Below are positions 1 to 9,086 of a stretch of 25,265 nt of DNA, piece by piece. The position numbers and the translations under genes are program-made. The notes beneath the pieces are model-generated. The model searched no databases. It saw only the letters and a list, made by a program, of their open reading frames with translations, and was not told the DNA's origin. The DNA lies in NCBI GenBank assembly GCA_002633005.1, contig NMRA01000097.1, positions 227,046 to 252,310 of the forward strand, read 5' to 3'. The stretch's first letter is position 1; each line of letters opens with the position of its first letter. This DNA is from Phoronis australis (taxonomy: Eukaryota > Phoronida > Phoronidae).

Positions 1-76
1 ACCTTATTGATCAGCACAACCTAGGGAATCTGAAGTCTCACATTTATGTTGTTCTGCAATGTTATGGAAGACTTAC

Positions 77-188
77 CCACGCAGACGCCCACGTTGTTAG
101 TGCAGTCTGTCACACAAGCCTGGCTCCCGTCTGAGCACTCGGCGATCGTGCATTCGGTGTTCGAATCAGCCACGTTGTTGGCGTTGAA
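77..188 (-). CDS. Internal exon of a Cys-rich, probably extracellular protein
   Basis: Read on the minus strand, this 112-nt block follows a CAG acceptor with a pyrimidine-rich lead and ends at a textbook donor (GTG G|GTAAGT). Only one frame is open; the other two have stops. It encodes 37 residues plus one base, so it enters in phase 0 and leaves in phase 1. The second half has five Cys, spaced C-x4-C-x6-C-x3-C-x6-C, with many Asn, Asp, Thr and Gly, which suits a disulphide-bonded extracellular module. The spacing does not fit the usual six-Cys EGF pattern well, so I do not name the domain. Base composition is clearly more GC-rich than the flanks. The gene continues off the window on the low-coordinate side. 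Its upstream exons are not identified; the next plausible minus-strand exon is 4087-4224, but linkage is unproven and a plus-strand gene lies between. Confidence 0.7.
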
Positions 189-1318
189 CTGAAAAGAGCG
201 ATTGCATGGCTACATCTAAAATTATCATAAATGAGCAATCTCTGTTAACACTTGATCGCGTACCTGGTTTCTAGACAAAAGGGTCATCGGGTTCCGAGTA
301 CAAATTTGACCGTTGAAAAATAATTCATTTGCACAAATAAAGAACAAGTGTGGGCGGATACTGTCAATAATAGATGCGTTTGCAAAATGACTACGTCGTT
401 GTATTGACCGGGAAACAGCCAATCTAAGGCATGCTGTTAACGTCACGAGTCAAAAGACTAAATGTAAAGAAAAAAAATCACGGTTTTTATAAAGAACTTG
501 TTACAGTGTCCATAATTCAATGTTCAATTTTAATAATCGCCTTCAACCTTCGAAAAAGTGGTGTTACACGACCGATGCGAACTCATGTAATGGACACACA
601 GTAAAACTATGTTAATGGCGCCATTCGGAAAATTTACAATAACTAGAGGGCGCGCGTGTACTAGTGGTGATAGATTAACAGCCTCGATTTCGCGAGCCTT
701 TTAAATACATGGTGAAATGGCTTGAAGCCGTGTCAACTGAATCTGAGATTGCGTGAAAAAGGTACTTTTTTGAGAGCAAATAAGCACGCCCTTATACAAA
801 GGTAAGGTTTGTGCTTATATAAACGATTATTCCATGTTTATTCTACTGATGCCTGTTAACTGAGGTACTCGCCGATGTCGACTTCGCGGCAGTCGCCAAC
901 GTTCGGGTCAATCTTTGTTGTGATGTGTGTTGCGATACTTGACGTAGCACTCGGGATCTTTTCGTACATCAAAGCAGTATTATTGTTAATTCGATGTTGG
1001 TTTGTGAGTTACGATTACAACCGAAGCCCAATGCCATGTCAAAGGGTACGTGACAAATATCCATTAGACTTTGTGTTAACTCCCTATCCTATGTCTTCCG
1101 GAAATCTATTACACGTTGAAATGGAAATGTATCATGTCTGTTTTCACGTGACCTTTGGGCTATAGGTTTGAGGGCTTGTACCGTGCAGAAGAGATATGCA
1201 TCGCTACCGTCCCTGAATGGACAAAAATTGGTTTTAAGCAGATGACTGCAGCTAACCAACAAGATCTTCCCATCCAGTGCAGATCTGTTGTCAAAGCCTA
1301 CTTTCAACATTGGAGACA
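189..1318. other. Non-coding stretch, no supported gene
   Basis: AT-rich sequence. A 96-codon frame on the plus strand from 875 starts in a short GC-richer patch, but it runs into ordinary AT-rich sequence, has no good donor, and competing frames on the minus strand look equally protein-like. I treat it as intronic or intergenic. Confidence 0.5.
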
Positions 1319-1707
1319 ATGAACAAAGCCTTTGAAACGGAAAAGCTATTTTTAAAGAAAGGTATGTAAGTTGTTTTGCAAAATTTACTTATTTAGGTCC
1401 TAAATGGGGGATTGGCAAAGGGGATTGGGGTTGTAAAAGATGGTGCAACTGTTTGGAAATAACAGGTAATAGTGTCTGGGGGAAATAGCATGGTGAGGTA
1501 ATTCTTAACCTTCAGGAAATTCCTTCAAGTTTATTTCATAAAACTGTTTTGTTATCAATTGTAAACCCATAAAAATATATTACATTTCCTGAATTCTCAG
1601 TGACTGCCATAGTCTTAACTCATTCTTTGAAAAGTTGCAAGTCATTTATAAATTCAAAAGACTGCCATTTTTGTGAAAATTGCATTTTTGCTGGTGCCTT
1701 ACAATTT
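1319..1707 (+). CDS. Possible 5' exons of the 2244-2726 gene
   Basis: Two blocks could precede the well-supported exons at 2244-2726. At 1319 an ATG in fair context (ACAATGA) opens 14 codons ending at a strong donor (AAAG|GTATGT, exon end 1361, phase 1). At 1601 a good acceptor (CTGAATTCTCAG) opens a phase-1 frame that stays open for more than 40 codons and contains four Cys. A weak GT at 1708 would end it in phase 0. Phases then match throughout: 1319-1361 (exit 1), 1601-1707 (1 to 0), 2244-2403 (0 to 1), 2593-2726 (entry 1), giving about 147 residues. The chain is inferred from phase only. The 1708 donor (TTT|GTAATT) is poor, and the true 5' exons may lie elsewhere. Confidence 0.3.
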
Positions 1708-2243
1708 GTAATTACTCTTAAACAACAGGAAGATTAACCATCATTATTTAAATGACCCATGTCTTCATATCTTCTATTAGAAGAAAAATAAAAAGTCTGA
1801 GAAACGGTTCCCTCAGCCTTAGACAAGAAGTATGCTTGACTGACCCATGAATCTGTAATTGGAGTTTAAATTGCTGAAAGTATCAAAAATAAAAAGGCTT
1901 GAAAATGAATAACAAAGGTTTGAAGATATCACAAATAACTTAGATATTTTGCAGACAAGTGACGCGTTTAAAGAATTGTTATGGCTACGAATGAACAATA
2001 ATGACGCAGTTTTATACAGTACTTTTTATTTACACCCTTGCTTTCTGGAAATAGTAATTATTTAATTTTGTGTGAAATTGTAGAGCAGTCACCATATCAG
2101 ATTTTTGAAAACCAGGGGTAGCATTTTTGACCCAACCTGGAGTACTTAATTATCCATATTAGTTGTTCCAGGTTCAGTGACATTTTAAGGCCACTTCAAG
2201 CCGCAACATAGATAAGCTTTGTTACTCCTTTCTCTTTCCACAG

Positions 2244-2726
2244 CATTTCCACGCACCAGCAGTGCTGCATGGAACAATGTACAAGTCAGTGGCTCTGGAG
2301 AAATGTGAATCGCAGTACGAAGTTACCATAAGACAACGTGCCAGTGGATTGTTTGTGTATGAAGAGGAACTATATCTGACTGCTACACAAGTCAGCCTCG
2401 TTGGTGAGGACGCTCTTTCATAGGCAATAAGTCATGTGTGGACAATAGCTTATTTCCTTTCCTGGAAGAAACATGAGGGATTGAAGCTAAAGAAGACCTA
2501 GTGACACTCTGGTCTAGTTCAGGGTCAGATTTTGGGCACAAAACGAGTCAAGTGATATAATGTTGTGTTTACCTTCAAGGATCTAATTGTAGAGGTTATT
2601 GAGGAAAGCCACGTGCCAAAACTGGACCGTTTTTACAAGCGCTTCTATAGGCCATTGAAACCAGATCCCTTTGAAATGAAAACCAAAAGCATCTGGTATA
2701 AATACCTGTCCTTTATCACCCAATGA
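2244..2726 (+). CDS. Last two coding exons of an unrecognised protein
   Basis: The first exon (2244-2403) follows a strong acceptor (TCTCTTTCCACAG) and ends at G|GTGAGG. It is open in phase 0 for 53 codons. The second exon (2593-2726) follows ATTGTAG, enters in phase 1, and runs 43 codons to TGA at 2724-2726. The phases fit exactly, giving a 97-residue C-terminal piece. The first part alternates hydrophobic and charged residues as beta-strands do, around SGLFVYEEELYLTATQ. The second is basic and aromatic, with RFYKRFYRPLKPDPFE and the C-terminus IWYKYLSFITQ. AATAAA lies 138 bases after the stop. No transmembrane segment or signal is visible, so a cytoplasmic protein is likely. I do not recognise the family. 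Splice sites, phase match, composition and poly(A) signal together make this a real gene end. Confidence 0.72.
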
Positions 2727-2863
2727 CATTAACTTTTCCTTTCAGAAGAAAGGCTTTATAATAATGGTAATTTGGTACACATTATTGGGAAATGACATTC
2801 AGTGACTGCATCGATTGTCTTATTGTCAGTAGAAAGCCCGTTAATGTTACGCTTTGATGATCA

Positions 2864-2869
2864 AATAAA
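2864..2869 (+). terminator. Polyadenylation signal AATAAA
   Basis: Canonical AATAAA downstream of the TGA at 2724-2726 on the same strand, giving a 3' UTR of about 150 bases. It supports 2593-2726 as a terminal exon. Confidence 0.6.
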
Positions 2870-2889
2870 TTTTGCATCAACAGGCAATT

Positions 2890-4086
2890 TCGTCACTAAT
2901 TATTGAAACCACAATATTTCCTCAGTTTTAAAGCCCCATACAGTACAGTTGTGCTTATTATATATAAAGCTGAAATGATTACCGATTACGCTTGCGAATT
3001 GTCATTTTCCCGTTGACCTCTAAAAATGTGCAGCGATCAAAATGAAGTATTCCCTTTGTTTGCATTTGATTTGTTTGTGTGTGTAATTATTTTTAGAGCT
3101 TTCTTAAGAAGGCCTTTGAACAATTTTAAGTTTTGTGTTAACTTGTCCACAACAAAAGTTCCACATGCAAGAAAAGTATGCTTTTAATTGTAGCTAGCTG
3201 GATAAGAATCTGGTATGCATAAGATTCGAGAATAAACAATTATCAGTGTATTTAAAAAACAAAATGGCAAACTGAACAACCACATACATACAAAGAAACA
3301 ACATTGTTAAAAACAATTGTGATTTTCCCATGCAACGGAGTCCATAATCAGGCATATCAAGGCCTGCATTTCTGAATTAAGTTTAATTCTCTCAGGTTAT
3401 TGCAGAAGGATTGCTTTTCACTTTGTCCAAAGGTAAAATAGACGGTCAGCCGGCTGGTTTCAGTTGATTTCTCTCACCTGTAACAGAATAGTCAGAGAAA
3501 TGCTAACGCATTATAGAAGAAAACATGAGGCAAAACTACTTTAGTAAGGCAGATTATACTTGACGTTTCATCGTCCTGTTTATATGCAGAAACTTTTTAC
3601 CCAAGTATTATTTAAGATATGAATTAAAATATATGAACCCGGCTAAACGTCATTTAGCAATGTGTATTTTTCACGAAACCTAAAATGTGCTTCTGTTCTC
3701 ACGTAAAATTCATTCTAGTTACAGAATAGCTTATTCATGTTAATTCGGCAACTAATCTGGTAGTCCTGGGGATACGGTCCGCTATAAAATAAGGAAACTC
3801 ACTCATCTAGAGAATTTTATTGGACATAGCATATCTTTGAAGAGAAACTGCTGTGAAAAAGTCACTCATGCTTTCTTCACGTACTATACACCTCTTATAT
3901 TGGGCGCATTCCCACCCAGGACAGTATGTGAATATGTGCTGCTAGCCTATCCGACATCCAAGTCCCGGGTGAGTTTCCGAAAAGAAAAACTTAGTTCCAT
4001 TCAATAAACCCGTTATTCATTGGGATAACTGGAGGGGATAACATCAACGAACGATGTCGATAGAAACTTGATTGCTAAAAACTTAC
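2890..4086. other. AT-rich stretch with one weak terminal-exon candidate
   Basis: No frame with convincing coding character on the plus strand. On the minus strand 3446-3477 is a possible tiny terminal exon, listed separately. Otherwise nothing stands out. Confidence 0.45.
3446..3477 (-). CDS. Possible terminal exon following 4087-4224
   Basis: On the minus strand a very good acceptor (CATTTCTCTGACTATTCTGTTACAG) precedes a phase-1 frame of nine codons and a stop. The upstream exon at 4087-4224 leaves in phase 1, so joining gives a short tail ending ERNQLKPAG. The acceptor is strong, but the exon is too short to judge as coding, and no AATAAA follows nearby. It could instead be a decoy site inside an intron. 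Confidence 0.3.
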
Positions 4087-4224
4087 CAAGTATCGTTATG
4101 TAGTCTCCCAATGGGGCTTCGGCATCCACACACTTTTTCTCGGTCGGTTGACTCTTTTGACCGCAATTCTCAACGAATGTAGTAACCATAGGTGTTTTGG
4201 GAAATTGTGACCACCTGTCGAAGA
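4087..4224 (-). CDS. Phase 1-1 exon, galactose-binding-like C-terminal segment
   Basis: A 138-nt minus-strand exon with an acceptor ending GGTGCAAG and a strong donor (ACTTG|GTAAGT). It is symmetrical (phase 1 in, phase 1 out, 46 codons), typical of shuffled extracellular modules. It encodes an aromatic/Pro start (RWSQFPKTPMVTTF), two Cys about 17 residues apart, and an ending PLGDYITILG. The pattern of a Cys-containing loop followed by G-x-Y-[IV]-x-I resembles the end of F5/8-type or fucolectin-like galactose-binding jelly rolls, where that strand precedes the C-terminus. This is recognition by pattern only, and other beta-sandwich domains end similarly. A second acceptor eight bases further in (TTCGACAG) is possible and would change the entry phase. 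The neighbouring minus-strand exon candidates are 3446-3477 and 77-188. Confidence 0.6.
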
Positions 4225-4488
4225 CTTGCACCAGGGAAAATATCAATAATAAGGCTTAGCGCGAACGACGTATTTTGATAACAATCCATCTTTTCACCAG
4301 TTCTTTACATGCAGACAGCAACGCACGCACAATTCAATCACCACTAGTACAGCAGCGACACCGCGAAGAGAAATCTCCGAATAGCCCCATTGGTTTGACA
4401 ATTTGTCGAGATGAATATGCATTGGAACGCAAAGCGGTATCTGCCTGACAACCTATTTCGCAACTGCTACTCCAGCCTAAAAATAGCT

Positions 4489-4667
4489 GCCGACTAGTGA
4501 GTCGGCTGATGGCCGGTCGGCAGTTTAGGTCGGCAGTAGAGTCGGCTGGGGATCGCCTCACGATTCGGCACAGCGGTCGGCTTCCGGTCGGCTGAAAATT
4601 AGCCGACTGGTCGGTTAATTTGCCGACCGGTCGACGGCCGGTATTCGACTTCTAGCCGACCGGTCGG
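4489..4667. repeat. GTCGGC/GCCGAC repeat island
   Basis: Within 180 bases there are six GTCGGC and four GCCGAC words, plus GTCGG variants, in sequence far more GC- and CpG-rich than its surroundings. 4602-4614 and 4623-4633 can form an 11-bp stem with one wobble around an 8-base loop. 4656-4667 is a perfect 12-base palindrome (CCGACCGGTCGG). Spacing between words is irregular, so this is not a simple tandem array. The open frame across it on the minus strand is a by-product of the repeat. Confidence 0.8.
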
Positions 4668-6037
4668 ACAAAAATTCGCGATGTGTGTTGTATACAGTGT
4701 ACCTTGCACTATTTGGCTACTCAGATACAGTAAATACTCTGCAGTTTTGCAAAAGGATGTGTTACAAACAACACAGGTCTGCGTCTATAACAAAATGTTA
4801 CTCAGATCAGACCCCAACATGCAATATAAAAGAGTCTAGCATGTAACTAGAAAACACGTGAATTTTACATTTCAACAGACCTACAGTAGGAATGAATTGT
4901 CAAATCGCCTATTTATGTGATTTTTAAAGAGTTGTATTGTTAGTTCGCTACCATACGGTTTAGCCTGAAGAAATGCTAGCAAACGTCTTCTTGAGCGGCA
5001 ACAAAGAAAGAATCCTGGCTACATAAACCATTGTTTTGCCATTTATGTTGCGGATTATGTGCTCGGAATATTATGCACCCAAAGAGCTACATTACCCTTG
5101 TTAGATAGATCTAATACATGTGCCACTGGCGCAAGTAAAGTTTAATGTACCCTTGTAAGCAATGCTTTATTTCCATGTCTTTGAACATGAGCACCCAGGT
5201 AAGGGCCTTCATGCTTTCACACACTTGCAGGTAGGACATTATTTATAGAACAATAATCTTGCTACAACAGAGGTTGGTGATAGGTGAGAGCTTGTAACAT
5301 GTAAAATGTAATTATGAAATCCAATGGCTTGGTTTTTTTTTCAAATATGTGAATCTGGCTTGTTTGAAACTGTGTGTAATTTATCTGATGATTTTTCGGT
5401 ATATGAACCTCACCCTCCTTGGGCCTGTGCAAAAAAATTGCATCTCTAAATTTCAACCCTTTTTGCAACAAGTATTATAATTACTAACATTTTGCCCATT
5501 TTCCTTCTTTTCACGCGGCGTACCATAAGATTCAACGTCCACTTGTGGTGGCCACTTTTGATGAAAAAGGAAGGTCGTCATGTAACTGGAAGAGATGGAT
5601 TATTTTGAAATATCATCTTTACAGGTTTGTAATCTAAAATATTTTGCACAAGAGACACCAAATAAAAATATAGCCTAATGCATCACAGTTTTACAAAAGG
5701 TACCTACACAACAACTTGTGGTCACAGCCCAATTCTATCATGCAAAAATTCATAAGGTGGTTGTTAATTTAATTTATTCCTTATCGAATTTAAGAAGTAT
5801 CACATAGTAAAGTAAAAAAATATTACCGTGCTGATCAAGTAATTCTGGATATTGATTCATTGATATCTTAACACAGTGTGATAAGAACTTCTTCACTTGA
5901 TACATGATTTTTACAAAAGGAAAACGACAAGTAACTACTTTCTCAAAACTTTTATTGGTGATATTTGTCTGATTTTCTATACATTCACCAGTTTTTTTCC
6001 ATATAGCTAAAGCAATGCTAGCTCCAGTGCTCTACTG
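4668..6037. other. AT-rich stretch without supported features
   Basis: No exon with matching splice sites was found. A 69-codon minus-strand frame at 5262-5471 is AT-driven and has no splice support. Probably intergenic. Confidence 0.5.
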
Positions 6038-6758
6038 TAAACAGGAAAATTGTACTGGTGGAGGGTGCGTACACTAGGCACAGCCAATCAACAGCTAATT
6101 TTGACAAAGTTGCAAATGTATGGGATAGACCCAGTTTTTTGCTACCACTACTTCTTTGTTTTAATATTTTTACTGTGCTCTAGCATGATTATTACATTCA
6201 CATAAAACAATACAGTATACCTCGTTTATAAAGAATAACATTAAATCTTTAGTCAACAAGTACAGTGTTTCCTTCAGGATGTAATTTAATAAAGTTAATG
6301 GACAATTGGAAATTTAATTAAAAAACCTTAACAATTTTTTTTAACAAACCTTTGGCTAAATATGTAATTTTTGGTAACATGATCAACAGATTAATATTAC
6401 AATTTTCCGACTGAATATTTCTCAAACAAACGAAAAACACGGCTTTCTTGTTCACATGAAAATTTACGTGATATGTTTGTTTTAACCACTCAGCAAACCC
6501 GTTACAAAAATGAAGTTAAGTTTTCATCGAAAAACTTAAGTTTTTGGTCTGAAAAACTTAAGTTTTCATTTGCGATGTTTGGCTTCAAACCAGAAAATTT
6601 CGCAAATTGGTTTAATTAAATTCAAAGATGATCTAAGAGACAACTCAGAACCGTCCAATATTAAACAAGAGTCGTCAGAGTACTGGATCAATTTATACTC
6701 AGAAACACCTATCCTGATCCCAGTGATGCCACCATCCCGACGAATTAAATTACCCAAA
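6038..6758 (+). repeat. Copy A of a near-perfect tandem duplication
   Basis: 721 bases that recur as 6760-7473. The copies differ by a few substitutions (for example CTAATTTT/CTAGTTTT and GGATGTAATT/GGATGCAATT), single-base homopolymer length changes, and a deletion of about 9 bases near 6215 relative to copy B. Identity is about 98-99 percent. Copy A includes a second copy of the LINE reverse transcriptase end (6569-6758, minus strand), broken at 6758, where the LINE reading frame stops making sense. That break, together with the N at 6759, suggests the extra copy comes from assembly of two alleles rather than a biological duplication. Confidence 0.9.
6512..6566. repeat. Repeated 14-base palindrome AAAACTTAAGTTTT
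   Basis: The perfect palindrome AAAACTTAAGTTTT occurs at 6531-6544 and 6553-6566, preceded by a related GTTAAGTTTTCATCG. The same pair recurs in copy B at 7246-7259 and 7268-7281. It lies just past the point where LINE coding homology ends. It could be a short terminal repeat or hairpin; function unknown. Confidence 0.6.
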
Positions 6759-6759
6759 N
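6759..6759. other. Single ambiguous base (N) at a duplication junction
   Basis: The only N in the window sits exactly between the two duplicate copies. A one-base N at a join is typical of a contig or scaffold seam. Confidence 0.95.
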
Positions 6760-7473
6760 TAAACAGGAAAATTGTACTGGTGGAGGGTGCGTACACTAGG
6801 CACAGCCAATCAACAGCTAGTTTTGACAAAGTTGCAAATGTATGGGATAGACCCAGTTTTTTGCTACCACTACTTCTTTGTTTTAATATTTTTACTGTGC
6901 TCTAGCATGATTATTACATTCACATAAAACAATACAGTTTATAAAGAATAACATTAAATCTTTAGTCAACAAGTACAGTGTTTCCTTCAGGATGCAATTT
7001 AATAAAGTTAATGAACAATTGGAAATTTTAATTAAAAAACCTTAACAATTTTTTTTTAACAAACCTTTGGCTAAATATGTAATTTTTGGTAACATGATCA
7101 ACAGATTAATATTACAATTTTCCGACTGAATATTTCTCAAACAAACGAAAAACACGGCTTTCTTGTTCACATGAAAATTTACGTGATATGTTTGTTTTAA
7201 CCACTCAGCAAACCCGTTACAAAAATGAAGTTAAGTTTTCATCGAAAAACTTAAGTTTTTGGTCTGAAAAACTTAAGTTTTCATTTGCGATGTTTGGCTT
7301 CAAACCAGAAAATTTCGCAAATTGGTTTAATTAAATTCAAAGATGATCTAAGAGACAACTCAGAACCGTCCAATATTAAACAAGAGTCGTCAGAGTACTG
7401 GATCAATTTATACTCAGAAACACCTATCCTGATCCCAGTGATGCCACCATCCCGACGAATTAAATTACCCAAA
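6760..7473 (+). repeat. Copy B of the tandem duplication
   Basis: 714 bases matching 6038-6758. This copy runs smoothly into the rest of the LINE sequence on its right side (7474 onward), so its right boundary is the natural one. Copy A is contiguous with the left flank. One copy probably represents the true locus. Confidence 0.9.
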
Positions 7474-8220
7474 AATTCTACACACAATACAAAAAGCAAG
7501 GAGAAATAGTGTCTCCTTGACGACAGCCTCTCCCTTTTCAAAAAATTCAGAGAAAAATCCATGTTGGAGAACACAAAGGCAAGATTTCTTGTAGAGTGTT
7601 TTGACCGTGTCAATGAACCTTGGGCCAAAGTTAAAGTATGATAATGCGTTGATTATGAAATCCAGGAAACCGAGTCGCAAGCTTTTTCAAAATCGATCAT
7701 TAACAGGAGTCCGGGAAAGAGTTTACAGCCTAAAATTAAATTACATCATGTAAAATTCTTATGTTTTCCCCAGTATATCTGTATTTCATGAAACCTTGTT
7801 AGTTCTAGTGAATAAGGGGTCAGAGGACGCTTTTTAGGCGTCTTACAATACAACCAGACAATATTTTGTAGGTAATAATCAATAGTGAAATTGGACGCCA
7901 TATTTTATGAATTATCTTGGTTTATTTTCTTTTTGGGTTATAGAGATAATACCCTGTTTTTGAGCTGTAGAAAATTCACGTTTAATGATACCTTCTCCAA
8001 AAGATCGGAACAAAGAATATTTAAGGTCTGGCCAAAAATAGATAAAAGTTCTGCTGTGAAACCATCTGGGCCAGGACTTTTGTTGCTTTTTTCAATCATT
8101 CAGAGTTGCATGAATTCCCTGCAAAATGATAATTTTTTCAAGTTCGACTCAGTTAGACTGGTTCAATTGAGGCATTGGGCACGATGCCAAAAGTCCATTT
8201 AAAAGTTCATTGTTGGTTTG
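7284..8220 (-). pseudogene. Decayed L1-type LINE reverse transcriptase
   Basis: Minus-strand translation, pieced across frames, shows the RT blocks in order from high to low coordinate: SPGPDGFTAEL (about 8045-8080), GIISITQKENK (about 7920-7955), a GCRQGDTISP motif at 7499-7528 (the G-x-RQG-D-P-x-SP box), and the catalytic box QYSDD with its Tyr codon at 7395-7397 (YADD-type), followed by a LILDGSE-like segment. This order and wording are those of L1/Tx1-like non-LTR retrotransposons. The copy is dead: there are several frameshifts and stops, the frame ends just after the thumb-proximal helix, and no endonuclease or RNase H is visible. Upstream of about 8220 homology fades. A second copy of its 3' part lies at 6569-6758 inside the duplication. 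Confidence 0.85.
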
Positions 8221-8393
8221 CTGCAAGTTGCCACCTGAAGTGTCATCTAGGTTTTAACTGGACAACTCCTGTGTGACATTCTATTGCCAACATATTTGAT
8301 AATGTCCATTGTTTTTTGACAGACTGGATGGATTTTGGAAATATCAGTGGGCAATACTTTATAGCACAGAGGTTGAAGGTAGGTACACTAAAC

Positions 8394-9078
8394 GGGTGCG
8401 TACACTACATTTCAATGACATCCCAGGTTTATAAAAATCTTGTAAACTACTGAGAGTTAGTTCATATACCAACTCTATTCAAAGAGAAAAAATAAAAAGT
8501 ACATCATACGTATGCATGTCTGTCTGTCATTCTTTGAAATCAGACACATTTTAAAATATAGGGATACTTACACTACACAGAAGCTAATATTTCATTCAAA
8601 ACAAATGTGTTGGCGATTAACACCCTTTTAACCTATCATTTTAACGGAGGAAACAGTACCGTCTGTGACAAATGTTACTTATTTACCGTGTAAAAGTTTT
8701 CTTTCATGGTATTTGTAATATCGGGGTACGTACACTACGCAGGGATACGTACACTACATTTCAATTACATGTCAGGTTTGTAACCAAATACTAATAATCT
8801 ACCTAGGGTTGATTCTATAAATCAATTCAAAGAGGAAAAATAAACATGCATATCTGTCATACTTTGAAAATACACACAAATTAAACAATAGCGGTATGTG
8901 CACTACACAAATGCTAGCATTTCACTCAAAACAAATATTTTGTAATAGACACCCCTTACACCAATGTAACCAAACATTATTAAGTAAGGAACCTGCCTGT
9001 GACCAATGTTGCTCACTTATCAAGTGATGTTTTAATTTCATGTTATTTGTAAATATGATGATACGCACACCACAAAAA
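8394..9078. repeat. Two diverged tandem units of about 340 bp
   Basis: Unit 1 (8394-8741) and unit 2 (8742-9078) share the same order of landmarks: a CGTACACTACATTTCAAT start, CAAAGAG(G/A)AAAAATAAA, ATTTCA(T/C)TCAAAACAAAT, a CTGTGAC(A/C)AATGTT block, and a closing TTTGTAATAT or similar. Substitutions and small indels are many, so the duplication is old. The start word (C)GTACACTA also occurs singly at 6068, 6790, 8383 and 9214, so the family is dispersed around the LINE. No coding potential. Confidence 0.8.
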
Positions 9079-9086
9079 GGGGTACG

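Noticed and set aside
875-1165. 96-codon plus-strand frame with hydrophobic start
   Set aside because: No donor, AT-rich second half, and equally protein-like minus-strand frames over the same bases.
1149-1320. Plus-strand frame reading EWTKIGFKQMTAANQQDL up to a TGA
   Set aside because: Looks coding, but it ends in a stop just before a strong donor that is open only in another frame; there is no poly(A) signal nearby to make it a terminal exon.
4334-4561. 75-codon minus-strand frame
   Set aside because: Lies inside the GTCGGC repeat island; the high GC content removes stops and the amino acids mirror the repeat.
5262-5471. 69-codon minus-strand frame
   Set aside because: AT-driven composition, no splice sites, no recognisable motif.
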